Source: Streptococcus uberis (GTDB lineage: Bacteria; Bacillota; Bacilli; Lactobacillales; Streptococcaceae). Taken from it: a DNA stretch of 64,000 nt. The stretch lies in the NCBI RefSeq assembly GCF_000785785.1, contig NZ_JRQN01000005.1:43339-107338 (forward strand), read 5' to 3'. Shown here one piece after another: positions 36,536-46,268 of this stretch (its first letter is position 1; each line of letters begins with the position of its first letter). The notes beneath the pieces are model-generated. The model made no database searches. It was not told the DNA's origin and saw only the letters and a list, made by a program, of their open reading frames with translations. The position numbers and the translations under genes are program-made.

Positions 36536-37845
36536 CTATTTTCGTTTACGGGCAATTAAATGAATTGGTGTACCTTCAAATGTAAAGGCAGCACGAATTT
36601 GATTTTCTAAGAATCTCAAATATGAAAAATGCATTAATTCTTCTTCATTGACAAAGACAACAAAAGTAGGTGGTTTAACCGAAACTTGTGTTGCATAGAA
36701 AATCTTAAGTCGTTTACCTTTATCTGTTGGTGTTGGATTAATAGCAATTGCATCCATAATAACATCATTAAGCACAGCTGAAGGAATACGGCGACTTTGA
36801 CTATTACTGATTCGTTTAATCATTTCTGGTAATTTATTCAATCTTTGTCCTGTTTCTGCTGAAACAAAGATAATTGGTGCGTAGGATAAAAATTGGAATT
36901 GATCTCTAATATCGGCTTCCCACTTGGAAACAGTATGATTGTCTTTTTCAAGGGTATCCCATTTATTAACAACAATAATCATCCCCTTTCCAGCTTCGTG
37001 AGCGAAACCAGCTATTCGTTTGTCGTACTCACGGATACCTTCTTCGGCATTTATTACCATTAATACGACATCAGAGCGATCAATGGCGCGCATAGCGCGC
37101 ATAACTGAATACTTTTCAGTGTTTTCATAAACTTTACCTGATTTACGCATACCTGCTGTATCAATCATGGTAAATTCTTGACCATCTTCATCTCTAAATG
37201 CGGTATCGATAGCATCACGGGTAGTCCCCGCAACTGGGCTAGCAATAACACGGTCTTCACCAAGAATAGCATTGATCAGACTTGATTTGCCAACATTTGG
37301 GCGCCCTATCAAACTAAAACGAATAACATCATCATTTTCTTCTGCAACTTCGATTGGCAGATTTTCAACAATAGCGTCAAGGACGTCACCAGTACCAATA
37401 CCATGGACTGAAGAAACGGGGAATGGATCGCCTAATCCCAATGCGTAGAAATCATAAATATCATTACGCATTTCTGGATTATCAACTTTATTAACAGCTA
37501 GAATGACAGGTTTATTTGTACGGTACAGAATTCTTGAAACGTACTCATCTGCATCTGTCACTCCCTCTTTACCAGAAACGACAAAGACAATAACATCAGC
37601 TTCATCCATAGCAATTTGAGCTTGATGCTTAATTTGTTCCATGAATGGGGCATCGACATCATCAATACCACCTGTATCAATAAGTGAAAATTTTCTATTT
37701 AACCACTCACCTGTGGTATAAATTCGGTCACGCGTAACACCCTCTACTCTTCGACGATAGAAATGCGTTCCCCTGCAATTCGGTTAAATAATGTGGACTT
37801 GCCAACATTCGGACGTCCAACTATGGCAACTGTAGGTAAAACCAT
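36536..37845 (-). pseudogene. der: Ribosome-assembly GTPase Der (EngA), frameshifted as read
   Basis: Tandem-GTPase protein needed for 50S subunit assembly and essential in bacteria tested. The ATG at 37845 begins [20 protein letters not shown] (first G1 motif). At about 37748 the frame breaks in VEEstop; adding one base gives [21 protein letters not shown] and joins the remaining 400 residues, with the second G1 ([15 protein letters not shown]), the DTAGM switch, NKWD and the C-terminal KH-like domain. The corrected length is 436 aa, the usual value. As Der should be indispensable, this indel is best read as a consensus error, not a true pseudogene. Confidence 0.88.
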
Positions 37846-37887
37846 GATTCTCCTTCTTTTTTGTCACTCTTATGACAATTTTCTTCT

Positions 37888-38790
37888 CTAACGACGATTC
37901 GCACCCTCTAAGTGCAACTCTTTAGCCAAATAACGGACACGTTCCATGACACGTTTAGCTTGCCAAGTTTCATCATTACCTTTGATATTTGCCCACTTCC
38001 TCTCCAAATCATTAAAACTATAATTGGAAGTAAAGAATGTCGGTAAATCTTCTAACATACGATATTGTAAGATAACTTGTAAAATCTCATCACGTACCCA
38101 AGAGGTTGCCTGTTCTGCACCAATATCATCTAAGATCAGAACTGGTACTGATTTTACAGCATCAATTTCTTCTTTAACAGAACCTGTTGAGATAGCATTT
38201 TTAACATCAATTGTGAAACTAGGAAAATGAAGCAAGGTTGTAGAAATCCCTTTTTGCTCTGACAATTCTCTAGCCATAGCGGCCATCAAATAGGACTTCC
38301 CAATTCCCATATCACCAAATAAGTAAAGCCCTTTTTGTTCAGGAGATGGGTAACTTTCTACAAAATCCAGTAATTCAGATAAAGCCTTCATTCGACTAGC
38401 ATTATCAATATCAAAATCAGACATACGAATATGGCGATAGGATTTTGGTAAATTGACTAAATTGATGCGGTCAGAAATTGCGGCCTTCTTCTTAGCATCA
38501 ATCAATGCTTTAGTCTCTTTGTATGAGACGTCAGCATAACCTTCATTCATTACCAAAATAGGTGAGTACCCTTTGGCGATATATGATGGATCAGCTGTTT
38601 TGAATTTAGCACGTTCAACTAAAAATTGATTAAACTTTGACAAACTCAAATTAATTTCTTCTTGACTCAGTTGATGACTAGCAATAAACTCAGCAACTTC
38701 TGGATCAGCTAAAATCACCTGGATTAGCTCATTTGCATTATTTCGCCCAAGATGGCCTTTTTTATCGATTGTTTGACCAATTTTTTCCAT
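37888..38790 (-). CDS. dnaI: Primosomal protein DnaI (helicase loader)
   Basis: 300-aa AAA+ ATPase that loads the replicative helicase with DnaB and DnaD. An N-terminal helicase-binding part (residues 1-130) precedes Walker A LFGDMGIGKSYLMAA (about 157-171), Walker B VPVLILDDIGAEQ (about 215-227), and an arginine-finger region ending MERVRYLAKELHLEG. It starts directly after the dnaB stop (TAGATG), so it is coupled. Confidence 0.95.
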   Translation of the reverse strand: MEKIGQTIDKKGHLGRNNANELIQVILADPEVAEFIASHQLSQEEINLSLSKFNQFLVERAKFKTADPSYIAKGYSPILVMNEGYADVSYKETKALIDAKKKAAISDRINLVNLPKSYRHIRMSDFDIDNASRMKALSELLDFVESYPSPEQKGLYLFGDMGIGKSYLMAAMARELSEQKGISTTLLHFPSFTIDVKNAISTGSVKEEIDAVKSVPVLILDDIGAEQATSWVRDEILQVILQYRMLEDLPTFFTSNYSFNDLERKWANIKGNDETWQAKRVMERVRYLAKELHLEGANRR

Positions 38791-39975
38791 CTAGTCACCA
38801 CCTTTTCTGAGATTTTCCAAACGCTCCAAAGCTTCTTTTTTGAAATGATTGAGTTGTTCCATTTCTTCTTGCGTCGTTGATTCTTGATAGTCTGGATTGC
38901 TCCACTCAGGAACATTAGATTTCTTTGCTTTGTCCTTGCTTGTTCCTTGTTGCTTACGTTCTTCAAAACTACGCATCTTCAACACAGCCTCATCGGCGCT
39001 AGCGATTTTCTGATAAGAAAAATCATTAGCAATCTTTAAAATATAATTTTTTTGTAGATTTGCTGAATTCGTTTTATTGAAAGTATAAAGCACCATAACA
39101 TTAATGACTTCGTCCAAAAAATTCATTTCTGCCAATTGCAACAAAAGATTTCTCTCATCTTTAGTAACTGTTGCACGACGGGCTTTTTTTATTTTTTCTA
39201 AAAATTGCAGAGCGGTATCATTTTTCGCTGCCTTAATAATTACTTTTTCTGCTTCCGTAAAACTACCCTCAGATACTGCCACAGTAGGCTGTGATTGTTT
39301 TAAATGCATACGACTGGGTGAAATTTTACCATTTATAGCTGTCGCCTTTGCGACTTGATAAGCATCAAACCAACTTAAACTGTATTGTTCCGAAAAACTA
39401 TAGAGATCGATGATAGCTTCCTTTTCATTACTAAATTGCAAGCCATCTCTAATCATTAATCGTTTGAAACTATCTAAATCAAATTGACCCTGTCGTCTTT
39501 TATGCGATTGGGAGTGACTTTGACCTGTTACATCCGAAGAAAAGACATCGGAAAATTTTTTTGAAATGTTTTGAGCATGCTTAGGAATTTCAGGAATCAT
39601 TTCTGAAACAGCTAAATCTCCAATTTTTTGCTCCAATAAACGTCTATAAACAGGACTTTGTAAAAACTCTTCTCTATCTAATGCAGCCTGTAATTTAATG
39701 ACATAACTTTCTGGTAATTGATAAAATGTCACTAAATCCATTGCTGTTAAAACAACCAATGCCTCTTCTAAGCGTGTCATTCCAAATTGCAGATGGTTCA
39801 ATACTTCTGAAAATTTGTGAGAGCGTTTAGCATCATCAAAGAATTGAACAAAGTACTGATATAAGATCACAGCATCATTTCCAATTATGGGACCATAGAC
39901 AGCTGTTAGACTATCGGAATTGTATAAAATTTTATTACTTTTGACATAATAAAATTCATCAATGGGTTTCATCAT
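38791..39975 (-). CDS. dnaB: Replication initiation/membrane attachment protein DnaB
   Basis: 394-aa Gram-positive DnaB (not the helicase), acting with DnaD and DnaI in oriC and restart primosome assembly. The N-terminal winged-helix region includes [20 protein letters not shown] (about residues 27-46). The DnaD/DnaB_2 helical domain lies at about 275-345 ([25 protein letters not shown]), followed by a charged tail. It overlaps nrdR by 17 nt and is directly followed by dnaI. Confidence 0.93.
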   Translation of the reverse strand: MMKPIDEFYYVKSNKILYNSDSLTAVYGPIIGNDAVILYQYFVQFFDDAKRSHKFSEVLNHLQFGMTRLEEALVVLTAMDLVTFYQLPESYVIKLQAALDREEFLQSPVYRRLLEQKIGDLAVSEMIPEIPKHAQNISKKFSDVFSSDVTGQSHSQSHKRRQGQFDLDSFKRLMIRDGLQFSNEKEAIIDLYSFSEQYSLSWFDAYQVAKATAINGKISPSRMHLKQSQPTVAVSEGSFTEAEKVIIKAAKNDTALQFLEKIKKARRATVTKDERNLLLQLAEMNFLDEVINVMVLYTFNKTNSANLQKNYILKIANDFSYQKIASADEAVLKMRSFEERKQQGTSKDKAKKSNVPEWSNPDYQESTTQEEMEQLNHFKKEALERLENLRKGGD

Positions 39976-40453
39976 TCACTCTACTTTTCTTTTTTCCTCG
40001 AACGCGTGTTGTAATTTGCTGAAGTAATTCTTCAATTTCATCAACATCTTTAAAGCTCTTATAAACACTGGCAAACCGAACATAAGTAATTTCATCAAGT
40101 TCAGCTAATTCTTCCATCACTAAATTGCCAATAGCTGCGCTAGAGACTTCATTTTCATAATCAGCTCTCACTTTTTGTTCAATTCTTGAGATAAGATTTT
40201 CAATATCCGTACTAGAAACTGGTCGTTTCTGGGCACTCTGAACGACACCGTTTAAAAGTTTATCCCGTGAAAATTGCTCTCTAGTACCATCTTTTTTGAT
40301 AACTAACAATGGGAGTTCTTCTAGACGTTCAAATGTCGTAAATCGTGTATGACATTTTTCACATTCTCTTCGACGTCTAATAGTATTACCATCTTCGGCC
40401 TGTCTACTATCAACAACACTTGATTTATTATAATTACATTTTGGACAACGCAC
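39959..40453 (-). CDS. nrdR: Transcriptional repressor NrdR
   Basis: 164-aa repressor of ribonucleotide reductase genes. The N-terminal zinc ribbon has cysteine pairs CPKC (residues 3-6) and CEKC (31-34), and the ATP-cone domain begins [21 protein letters not shown] (about 51-71). It binds ATP/dATP and shuts nrd operons when dATP is high. It starts the nrdR-dnaB-dnaI-der operon, the usual streptococcal arrangement. It lies next to covRS with a repeat copy in between. Confidence 0.96.
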   Translation of the reverse strand: MRCPKCNYNKSSVVDSRQAEDGNTIRRRRECEKCHTRFTTFERLEELPLLVIKKDGTREQFSRDKLLNGVVQSAQKRPVSSTDIENLISRIEQKVRADYENEVSSAAIGNLVMEELAELDEITYVRFASVYKSFKDVDEIEELLQQITTRVRGKKKSRVNDETH

Positions 40454-40510
40454 GCAAACACCCCAATTCTATCAAATTAATTTAGTACTCTATTCTATCA
40501 TATTTTGCAA

Positions 40511-40533
40511 CTAAAAAAAAGGATATTCATCCT
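40511..40533 (-). terminator. Terminator of covRS
   Basis: Minus-strand stem AGGAT/ATCCT with loop GAAT and eight Ts. It lies about 205 nt past the covS stop, beyond repeat copy D, so the repeat lies inside the covRS 3' untranslated region. Confidence 0.65.
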
Positions 40534-40567
40534 CGATTACTAGCCCTCTCATCTTTATCTAAAAAAC

Positions 40568-40727
40568 AAGTCTGGGAAAACTGTTCTCAGACTCTAGTTT
40601 TTATATGACGCAGTGGTTGAGTGGGCTCTAATACGTTGAAAATCAACTGTTACAGCCCTACTCATCTTTGCGTAGGTGGGACGACAAAATCAAATTTCTA
40701 CGGAATTACTGATTTTTGTACCACTCT
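40568..40727 (+). repeat. MITE-like three-hairpin repeat, copy D
   Basis: About 160 bp, very close to copy B but lacking about 12 bp in the spacer after the first hairpin. It shares the left hairpin (GTCTGGGAAAACTGTTCTCAGAC), the central GTTGAGTGGG.../CCCTACTCAT pair and the right hairpin ACGACAAAATCAAATTTC...TGATTTTTGTACCACT. The right end is 11 bp from the covS stop. Confidence 0.87.
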
Positions 40728-40738
40728 CATTTCAATAA

Positions 40739-42235
40739 TTAAAATGGATCCACAATAGGCAAATATAAAACGAAAGTTGACCCTTGATTTAGTTGACTTT
40801 TCACTTCCATATTTAGATTATAACCTTCCACAATTTGATGTAAGATGGATAAGCCAATCCCAAGTCCAGCCTGTGTACTCGTTCTATTACGAGATTTATC
40901 AGATCTGTAAAAACGTTCAAAAATATGTTCAATATCTTCTTGCGAAATACCTTCACCTTTATCACTTACTGTTACAATAGCCTGATTAGCACTATAAAAT
41001 TTTAAATCGATTGTGATTTCTTTTTCATATTGAGAATATTTAATAGCGTTATCAATCAAAATCATTAAGGCTTGTTCAAAGTGATTCTTATAGATTCTAG
41101 CTTCAATATCCAAGTTCGGATTTATCCAATTAAAAGTAAAGTCTTCTCTAAGAACTTTGAAATTGCCAATAACAGTTTCAATTGAACTTTCCAGATTAGT
41201 CGTATCATCTTGGTGGCTATCAAAACTACCTTGAACCCTTATCATGTCCAACATATCATTAATCATAATCGCCATCCGATCAGCTTCATGAGCAGTAGCA
41301 TTCAGACTTTTTTCTAAAATCTCACTATCATCTTTACCCCATCGTTGCAATAAGCCAATATGCCCCTTAATAATCGCCACTGGAGTTCTAAGTTCATGAC
41401 TAACATCACTTATAAAACGAGATTGTAAATTAGTATAATTTTCAACCTTATCTAACATGGTATCAAAAATGGTAGAAAGTTCTTCGATTTCATCTCCCGA
41501 TTTTATTTTTGAGCGTAGAGCTAAATTATTAGGATTTTCAGAAATAGTCCGCATGACATCATGCAGATTTTGCAATGGTTCTAGAAATCGTCTTGTTGAA
41601 AAATAAATAATGAAATAAGCAAGACTTGTTCCAAATAATTCAACAAAAAGTAACCAGATTAATAACCTTGCTCGAATGACAAAATAGTCTTCTAAATCTT
41701 GGTAGATTTGGACATAACCAAGGAATTTTCCAGTTTTTTTAGAGTATACCCTTTGAATAATCGAAAACCCTCGGTACTGACCTTTCGCTTGGTCATCAAA
41801 AACTCTATTAATCGGTCCCTTTAGAGGACTAGCAGTCTCTTCCCCATCTGTCGTAAAAATCATCCGTTTATTTGTATTATAAATATAAATTTCTTGATTT
41901 GAGTCTAAGATATTTGTTAAATCTCTTCGACTACGGACTAAATTTTTACCACTATAACTATCTTTTTTTAGATTTTCTTTGCTATTTTGATATAAAACTT
42001 CCGATAAATTTTCAACTGAAAAATTAGAGTCCACCTGTGACAGACGAACTCTAACAATATTAACAGTTTGATTGACAGACTGCTTTTCTTTTTTCAATAA
42101 AAAATAATTTGTTGAATAGTATGCAATCAAAGTAAAGGCAGAAAAAATGCAGAAAAATAGTACAAAGAATAAATTTGATAAACTTTTGGGTAATGATTTT
42201 TTATACTGTCCTGATTCCTGATTTTTCATATGCAT
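40739..42235 (-). CDS. covS: Sensor histidine kinase CovS (CsrS)
   Basis: 498-aa membrane kinase of the CovRS system that controls virulence genes in pyogenic streptococci. Two transmembrane segments (about 22-45 and 190-212) flank an extracellular sensor domain that in S. pyogenes senses Mg2+ and LL-37. HAMP follows (about 213-270), then the H-box FISDVSHELRTP with His280, and the ATPase boxes (N: ALMILIDNAIKYSQ; G1: VSDKGEGI; G2: GLGIGLSIL). A second ATG two codons later (42229) is also possible. It starts 1 nt after the covR stop. Confidence 0.95.
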   Translation of the reverse strand: MHMKNQESGQYKKSLPKSLSNLFFVLFFCIFSAFTLIAYYSTNYFLLKKEKQSVNQTVNIVRVRLSQVDSNFSVENLSEVLYQNSKENLKKDSYSGKNLVRSRRDLTNILDSNQEIYIYNTNKRMIFTTDGEETASPLKGPINRVFDDQAKGQYRGFSIIQRVYSKKTGKFLGYVQIYQDLEDYFVIRARLLIWLLFVELFGTSLAYFIIYFSTRRFLEPLQNLHDVMRTISENPNNLALRSKIKSGDEIEELSTIFDTMLDKVENYTNLQSRFISDVSHELRTPVAIIKGHIGLLQRWGKDDSEILEKSLNATAHEADRMAIMINDMLDMIRVQGSFDSHQDDTTNLESSIETVIGNFKVLREDFTFNWINPNLDIEARIYKNHFEQALMILIDNAIKYSQYEKEITIDLKFYSANQAIVTVSDKGEGISQEDIEHIFERFYRSDKSRNRTSTQAGLGIGLSILHQIVEGYNLNMEVKSQLNQGSTFVLYLPIVDPF

Positions 42236-42236
42236 C

Positions 42237-42923
42237 TTATTTCTCGCGAATTACATAGCCCATTCCACGAACTGTTTGGATGTATGATTCTCTTCCTGGC
42301 ATATCAATTTTCCCACGAAGATAACGAATATAAACATCAACAACATTAGTCTCAACAGCTTCATCGTATTTCCAAACATTTGATAATAACTCTTCACGTG
42401 TCATTACACGGTTCATATTTGTCATCAAAATGTTTAACAAATCATACTCACGTTTAGTAAGTGAAATTTCTTCATCTCCACGATTAACTGAACGATTTTG
42501 AGGATTTAAAACTAAATCACGGTAAACTCCTTGGTTTGGAGTTTTCTTCTCAGTTTCAATATCTTGGCGACGGAAAATTGCACGAATTCGAGCCAAGAGT
42601 TCTTCAATTGCGAATGGTTTTACGATATAATCATCTGCACCACGGTCAAGACCTGCAACAACATCCATTATAGAATCGCGTGCAGTCATCATCATAATAT
42701 AAGTCGTTTTTTCTGTTTGTAAACGACGAGTAACTTCAAATCCATCCATTTCAGGAAGCATTAAATCAAGCAAGATTAAATCAAAGTCTTTTTCTAATGC
42801 AGTTTCAAGTCCTTCTCTTCCATTTACCTCAACACTTACTTCATAACCTTCGTGTTGTAATTCAAGAGAAACAAACCTAGCTAGATTTTTTTCATCTTCA
42901 ACAATTAATATTTTCTTAGTCAT
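42237..42923 (-). CDS. covR: Response regulator CovR (CsrR)
   Basis: 228-aa OmpR/PhoB-type regulator, usually a repressor of capsule, toxins and other virulence genes. The receiver domain has the acidic pair near Glu9-Asp10 and the phosphorylation site Asp53 (LILLDLMLPEMDG), with Lys of YIVKPF. The winged-helix domain ends VDVYIRYLRGKIDMPG...IQTVRGMGYVIREK. The length and sequence fit CovR. Four ATTARA motifs upstream suggest self-regulation. Confidence 0.96.
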   Translation of the reverse strand: MTKKILIVEDEKNLARFVSLELQHEGYEVSVEVNGREGLETALEKDFDLILLDLMLPEMDGFEVTRRLQTEKTTYIMMMTARDSIMDVVAGLDRGADDYIVKPFAIEELLARIRAIFRRQDIETEKKTPNQGVYRDLVLNPQNRSVNRGDEEISLTKREYDLLNILMTNMNRVMTREELLSNVWKYDEAVETNVVDVYIRYLRGKIDMPGRESYIQTVRGMGYVIREK

Positions 42924-43178
42924 TTATACCAATCCCTAATCTTCTAAGTTCTATTAGATTTCGAACATTAAAAGCCTTATTTTTTATTTTTTCGCCTCTA
43001 CGACATTGCTATTAAATTTCACTTTCTAAAATCCACCAATTGCCTATTAGACCTTGTTTTAAGAGAAATTTAAAGTGAACTACTAGATACTGTATAGAGT
43101 ATACCAAAGTCAACTCAATATTTCAATAAAAAATTACAAAAATCTTAAAGATTCAGTTTTATTCATAATTGAAGTACA
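42924..43178 (-). promoter_or_regulatory. covR promoter region with ATTARA motifs
   Basis: On the minus strand TTGACT (43108-43113) and TATCTA (43084-43089) are 18 bp apart. Between promoter and ATG the plus strand shows ATTAGA or ATTAAA near 42954, 42967, 43012 and 43047. ATTARA is the published CovR recognition motif, so CovR probably binds its own leader. AT-rich DNA makes some of these chance matches. Confidence 0.5.
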
Positions 43179-43712
43179 CTATTCATCAAACATTCCTTGC
43201 AAACTTGCAAATGGATTTGCTTCCTTATTATTTTCTTCTTTAAGTTGTAAATATTGTTCCTCAGTTAAGACTTCCCAATCATCTCCTGCAGGGAATTTTT
43301 CTGATAATTTTTCTTCCTCTGTTAATACTTGTAGAGGAATACTTAACAATATATTATCAACAACACTCTCTTCAAGATTGATGAAGGGGTCTGTCAAAAT
43401 AAGAACGAGATTCTCTTCAACCATTTCTTTTTTTTCGGAAACATGAGATTCTTCAATAAATAATTCTTGAATATGTTGTTTTTCTGTTAAAGTAACTTCC
43501 GTCATCGAACGACTTGAAGGGAGAACAATTGTATAATCTAGACTATAATCTAAAATGAATAAACCTTGATCATATAATACTGTTCCTTTGGCATAAACAT
43601 CATGAATATCAATGATTTCCGGATTTCTGTTTTTAAGGACCGAATCAATTGTCAAAGTAACTTCAAACTGTTTCGGTTCTTGTTTTTTTTTGATTTCTGA
43701 AACTGCTAACAT
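43179..43712 (-). CDS. yceD: YceD/DUF177 family protein
   Basis: 177-aa acidic soluble protein. The DUF177 core is the segment PEIIDIHDVYAKGTVLYDQGLFILDYSLDYTIVLPSSRSM (about residues 31-70), although the family's usual cysteine pair is not present. Family members are linked to 23S rRNA or ribosome assembly and often precede rpmF; here no rpmF follows. The ribosome site TAGGAG precedes the ATG. Confidence 0.8.
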   Translation of the reverse strand: MLAVSEIKKKQEPKQFEVTLTIDSVLKNRNPEIIDIHDVYAKGTVLYDQGLFILDYSLDYTIVLPSSRSMTEVTLTEKQHIQELFIEESHVSEKKEMVEENLVLILTDPFINLEESVVDNILLSIPLQVLTEEEKLSEKFPAGDDWEVLTEEQYLQLKEENNKEANPFASLQGMFDE

Positions 43713-43840
43713 TGTTTCTCCTAATAAATATCTAATTATTTTTTACTATTATTTTTTGTAATTGTCAATAAATAGTTCAAGAATTGAAAAATCAAGCTTT
43801 TAAACCGCTATTTAAAAATTAAATTTTCCGTCAGGTTATA

Positions 43841-44737
43841 CTACATTTCTTTCAGCCTTTTGATTCTTTCCTCAATTGGTGGGTGAGTACTAAAAAGTGA
43901 ACTAATTTTTTCTTTATTTCTTGGCTCATTTATGTAAAGGGCTGCACTTGCATCATCGACTGAATTAACCATTGATTGAGAATTGTTTAGTTTCTCCAAT
44001 GCTTTAATCATTCCTTCTGGATTACGTGTCAACTCTACAGAACTAGCATCTGCAAGAAATTCTCGTTGCCTAGAAATAGCTAATTGAATGATTGAAGCAA
44101 GTATCGGAGCAAGAATTAAGGACAAAATAGAGACAACCAGAAGTATAATACCGAGACCATTGTCATTATTTCGGCCATTATTATTTCGACGGCCTCCGCC
44201 ATACCACATCATTCTTCCTCCAATTGAAGAAATCAAGGTAATGGCAGAAACCAATGCGACAGCAATTGTCGAAATACGGATATCATAATTACGAATATGG
44301 CTAACTTCGTGGCCAATTACGCCTTCTAATTCTTCACGACTCATCACTTGTAATAAGCCACTTGTCGCTGCTACAGCAGCATTTTGCGGGCTAGAGCCAG
44401 TAGCAAATGCATTTAATGATGGATCATCTATGATATAAACCTTAGGCATAGGAATCTGTGCAACCATTGCCATATCTTCAACAATATGGAAAAAATCTGG
44501 TGCTTGGTCAACTGTTATCTCACGCGCATTATTCATACTCATTACTACTGCTGTAGATTGAAAAATCATACTAAAGGCGTAAATAGCACCAATAATTAAT
44601 GCAATAACTATCCCTAATTGATAATTCGAAAATAAGGAATAACCAGCAGCAGCTCCGATAAGTGTTAATAAGACAAAAAATCCAATAACTAAAATAATCG
44701 TACGACGTTTATTTTGAGAAATTTGTTGGTATAACAT
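43841..44737 (-). CDS. htpX: Membrane zinc protease HtpX
   Basis: 298-aa M48-family protease that degrades damaged membrane proteins. Hydrophobic segments lie at about residues 12-32, 36-56, 155-175 and 198-220. The zinc site HEVSH is in [16 protein letters not shown] (about 138-153), with the third ligand Glu in [13 protein letters not shown] glycine- and asparagine-rich loop ([15 protein letters not shown]) is typical of streptococcal HtpX. Downstream of lemA by 30 nt, the usual pairing. Confidence 0.95.
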   Translation of the reverse strand: MLYQQISQNKRRTIILVIGFFVLLTLIGAAAGYSLFSNYQLGIVIALIIGAIYAFSMIFQSTAVVMSMNNAREITVDQAPDFFHIVEDMAMVAQIPMPKVYIIDDPSLNAFATGSSPQNAAVAATSGLLQVMSREELEGVIGHEVSHIRNYDIRISTIAVALVSAITLISSIGGRMMWYGGGRRNNNGRNNDNGLGIILLVVSILSLILAPILASIIQLAISRQREFLADASSVELTRNPEGMIKALEKLNNSQSMVNSVDDASAALYINEPRNKEKISSLFSTHPPIEERIKRLKEM

Positions 44738-44767
44738 TAAGCCTCCTTTCTACTTGAGTTACAATTA

Positions 44768-45325
44768 TTAAAATTCAAATGTTATTTTTGGAACTTCCTT
44801 TTCAGCTTCAGGTACTTGTAAGAATTCACTAGCTTTAAAGTTGAACAGTTTTCCAACAAGACTACTTGGGAAAGTTTCTAATTTGGTGTTGTAGTTTGAA
44901 GTAGTGCTATTAAATAACTGACGAGAATATGAGATTTTATTTTCTGTGTTAGTTAACTCTTCTTGTAATTTAAGAAAATTTTGATTCGCTTTTAAGTCAG
45001 GATAATTTTCTGCAACAGCAATCAATTGAGAAACTTGTCTTGTCAACTCATTAGACGCTTGCATTGTTTCAGCTGGTGTTGAAGCTTGATTTACTTTGGC
45101 ACGCAGATTAGTAATTTTTTCAAATGTTTTTTCTTCGTAACTTGCATAGCCCTTAACAGTCTCAATCAGGTTTGGAATTAAATCATTACGACGTTTCAAC
45201 TGAACATCAATTTGACTCCAAGCTTCCTTTGTATGCATTCTAGCCTTTACTAAACCATTATAAGTAGTCATTAACCAAAATGCTATAAGACCTACGACAA
45301 TAAGAATAATTAAAAATGTTGGCAT
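44768..45325 (-). CDS. lemA: LemA family protein
   Basis: 185-aa protein anchored by one N-terminal segment ([24 protein letters not shown], residues 3-26), with a long helical body including [32 protein letters not shown], the LemA hallmark. The start at 45325 is chosen for its AAGGAGA site; an ATG 30 nt earlier lacks one. It is co-transcribed with htpX. The molecular role is unknown, though the pair is linked to membrane stress. Confidence 0.92.
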   Translation of the reverse strand: MPTFLIILIVVGLIAFWLMTTYNGLVKARMHTKEAWSQIDVQLKRRNDLIPNLIETVKGYASYEEKTFEKITNLRAKVNQASTPAETMQASNELTRQVSQLIAVAENYPDLKANQNFLKLQEELTNTENKISYSRQLFNSTTSNYNTKLETFPSSLVGKLFNFKASEFLQVPEAEKEVPKITFEF

Positions 45326-45469
45326 CTGATTTCTCCTTTTTTTCTTTGTTAACATTATAACAACTTTTGTCTTTTTATGATACTAATAGATAATCAAAAT
45401 CCTGTTCCGATCATTTTTTTATTAACTATTTTATGGTAAAATGGTTAAAATTAGATATTGAGGATAAGC

Positions 45470-46183
45470 ATGACTCCAGAAGAATTTTATAAAGCTCTAA
45501 AAAATAATGATATTATCTTGAGTGAGTATCAAAAAAATCAGTTTGAAACCTATTTTGAACTCTTAGTAGAATGGAACCAAAAAATTAATTTAACCGCAAT
45601 CACAGAAAAAAATGACGTTTATTTAAAACATTTTTATGATTCCATAGCACCCATTTTGCAAGGACATATTAGCAACCAACCTCTCAAACTCCTAGACATT
45701 GGGGCGGGAGCTGGCTTCCCAAGTATTCCAATGAAAATTATTTGTCCAGAACTTGATGTCACCATTATTGATTCGCTAAATAAACGGATCAATTTCTTAC
45801 AGTTGTTAGCTGAAAAACTAGACCTAGATACTGTTCATTTTTATCATGGCAGAGCTGAAGACTTTGGACAAGATAGAAACTTTCGTGCCCACTACGACAT
45901 AGTTACCGCTAGAGCTGTCGCCCGTATGCAAGTCTTATCTGAACTCACCATTCCCTTTTTAAGAATTAATGGTCGCCTTATCGCCTTGAAAGCACAAGCA
46001 GCTGACCAAGAAATAAATGAGGCGAAAAAAGCTTTGTCTACTTTATTTTCTCAAGTTAGTTTAAATCACCATTACTTATTACCGAATGGTGATTCGCGTT
46101 ATATCACTATTGTAGATAAAAAGAAAGAAACACCAAATAAATATCCCAGAAAAGCTGGTTTACCAAATAAAAAACCATTATAA
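45470..46183 (+). CDS. rsmG: 16S rRNA (guanine-527 N7)-methyltransferase RsmG
   Basis: 237-aa SAM methyltransferase (GidB) that makes m7G527 in 16S rRNA; its loss gives low-level streptomycin resistance. SAM motif [17 protein letters not shown] is at about residues 70-86 and [10 protein letters not shown] at about 146-155. Start at 45470 with AGGA upstream; an in-frame TTG at 45458 is less likely. It diverges from lemA and precedes ktrB. Confidence 0.95.
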   Translation: MTPEEFYKALKNNDIILSEYQKNQFETYFELLVEWNQKINLTAITEKNDVYLKHFYDSIAPILQGHISNQPLKLLDIGAGAGFPSIPMKIICPELDVTIIDSLNKRINFLQLLAEKLDLDTVHFYHGRAEDFGQDRNFRAHYDIVTARAVARMQVLSELTIPFLRINGRLIALKAQAADQEINEAKKALSTLFSQVSLNHHYLLPNGDSRYITIVDKKKETPNKYPRKAGLPNKKPL

Positions 46184-46189
46184 TGATGT

Positions 46190-46236
46190 AAAAGACAAAA
46201 ACTGATGATTTCACAAGCAGGATTGTCTTTTTTTTG
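46190..46236 (+). terminator. Terminator of rsmG
   Basis: Stem AAGACAA/TTGTCTT with a long loop, followed by eight Ts. Confidence 0.75.
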
Positions 46237-46268
46237 ATACTATAGATTTGATTGGGAAAGGAAAGTTT

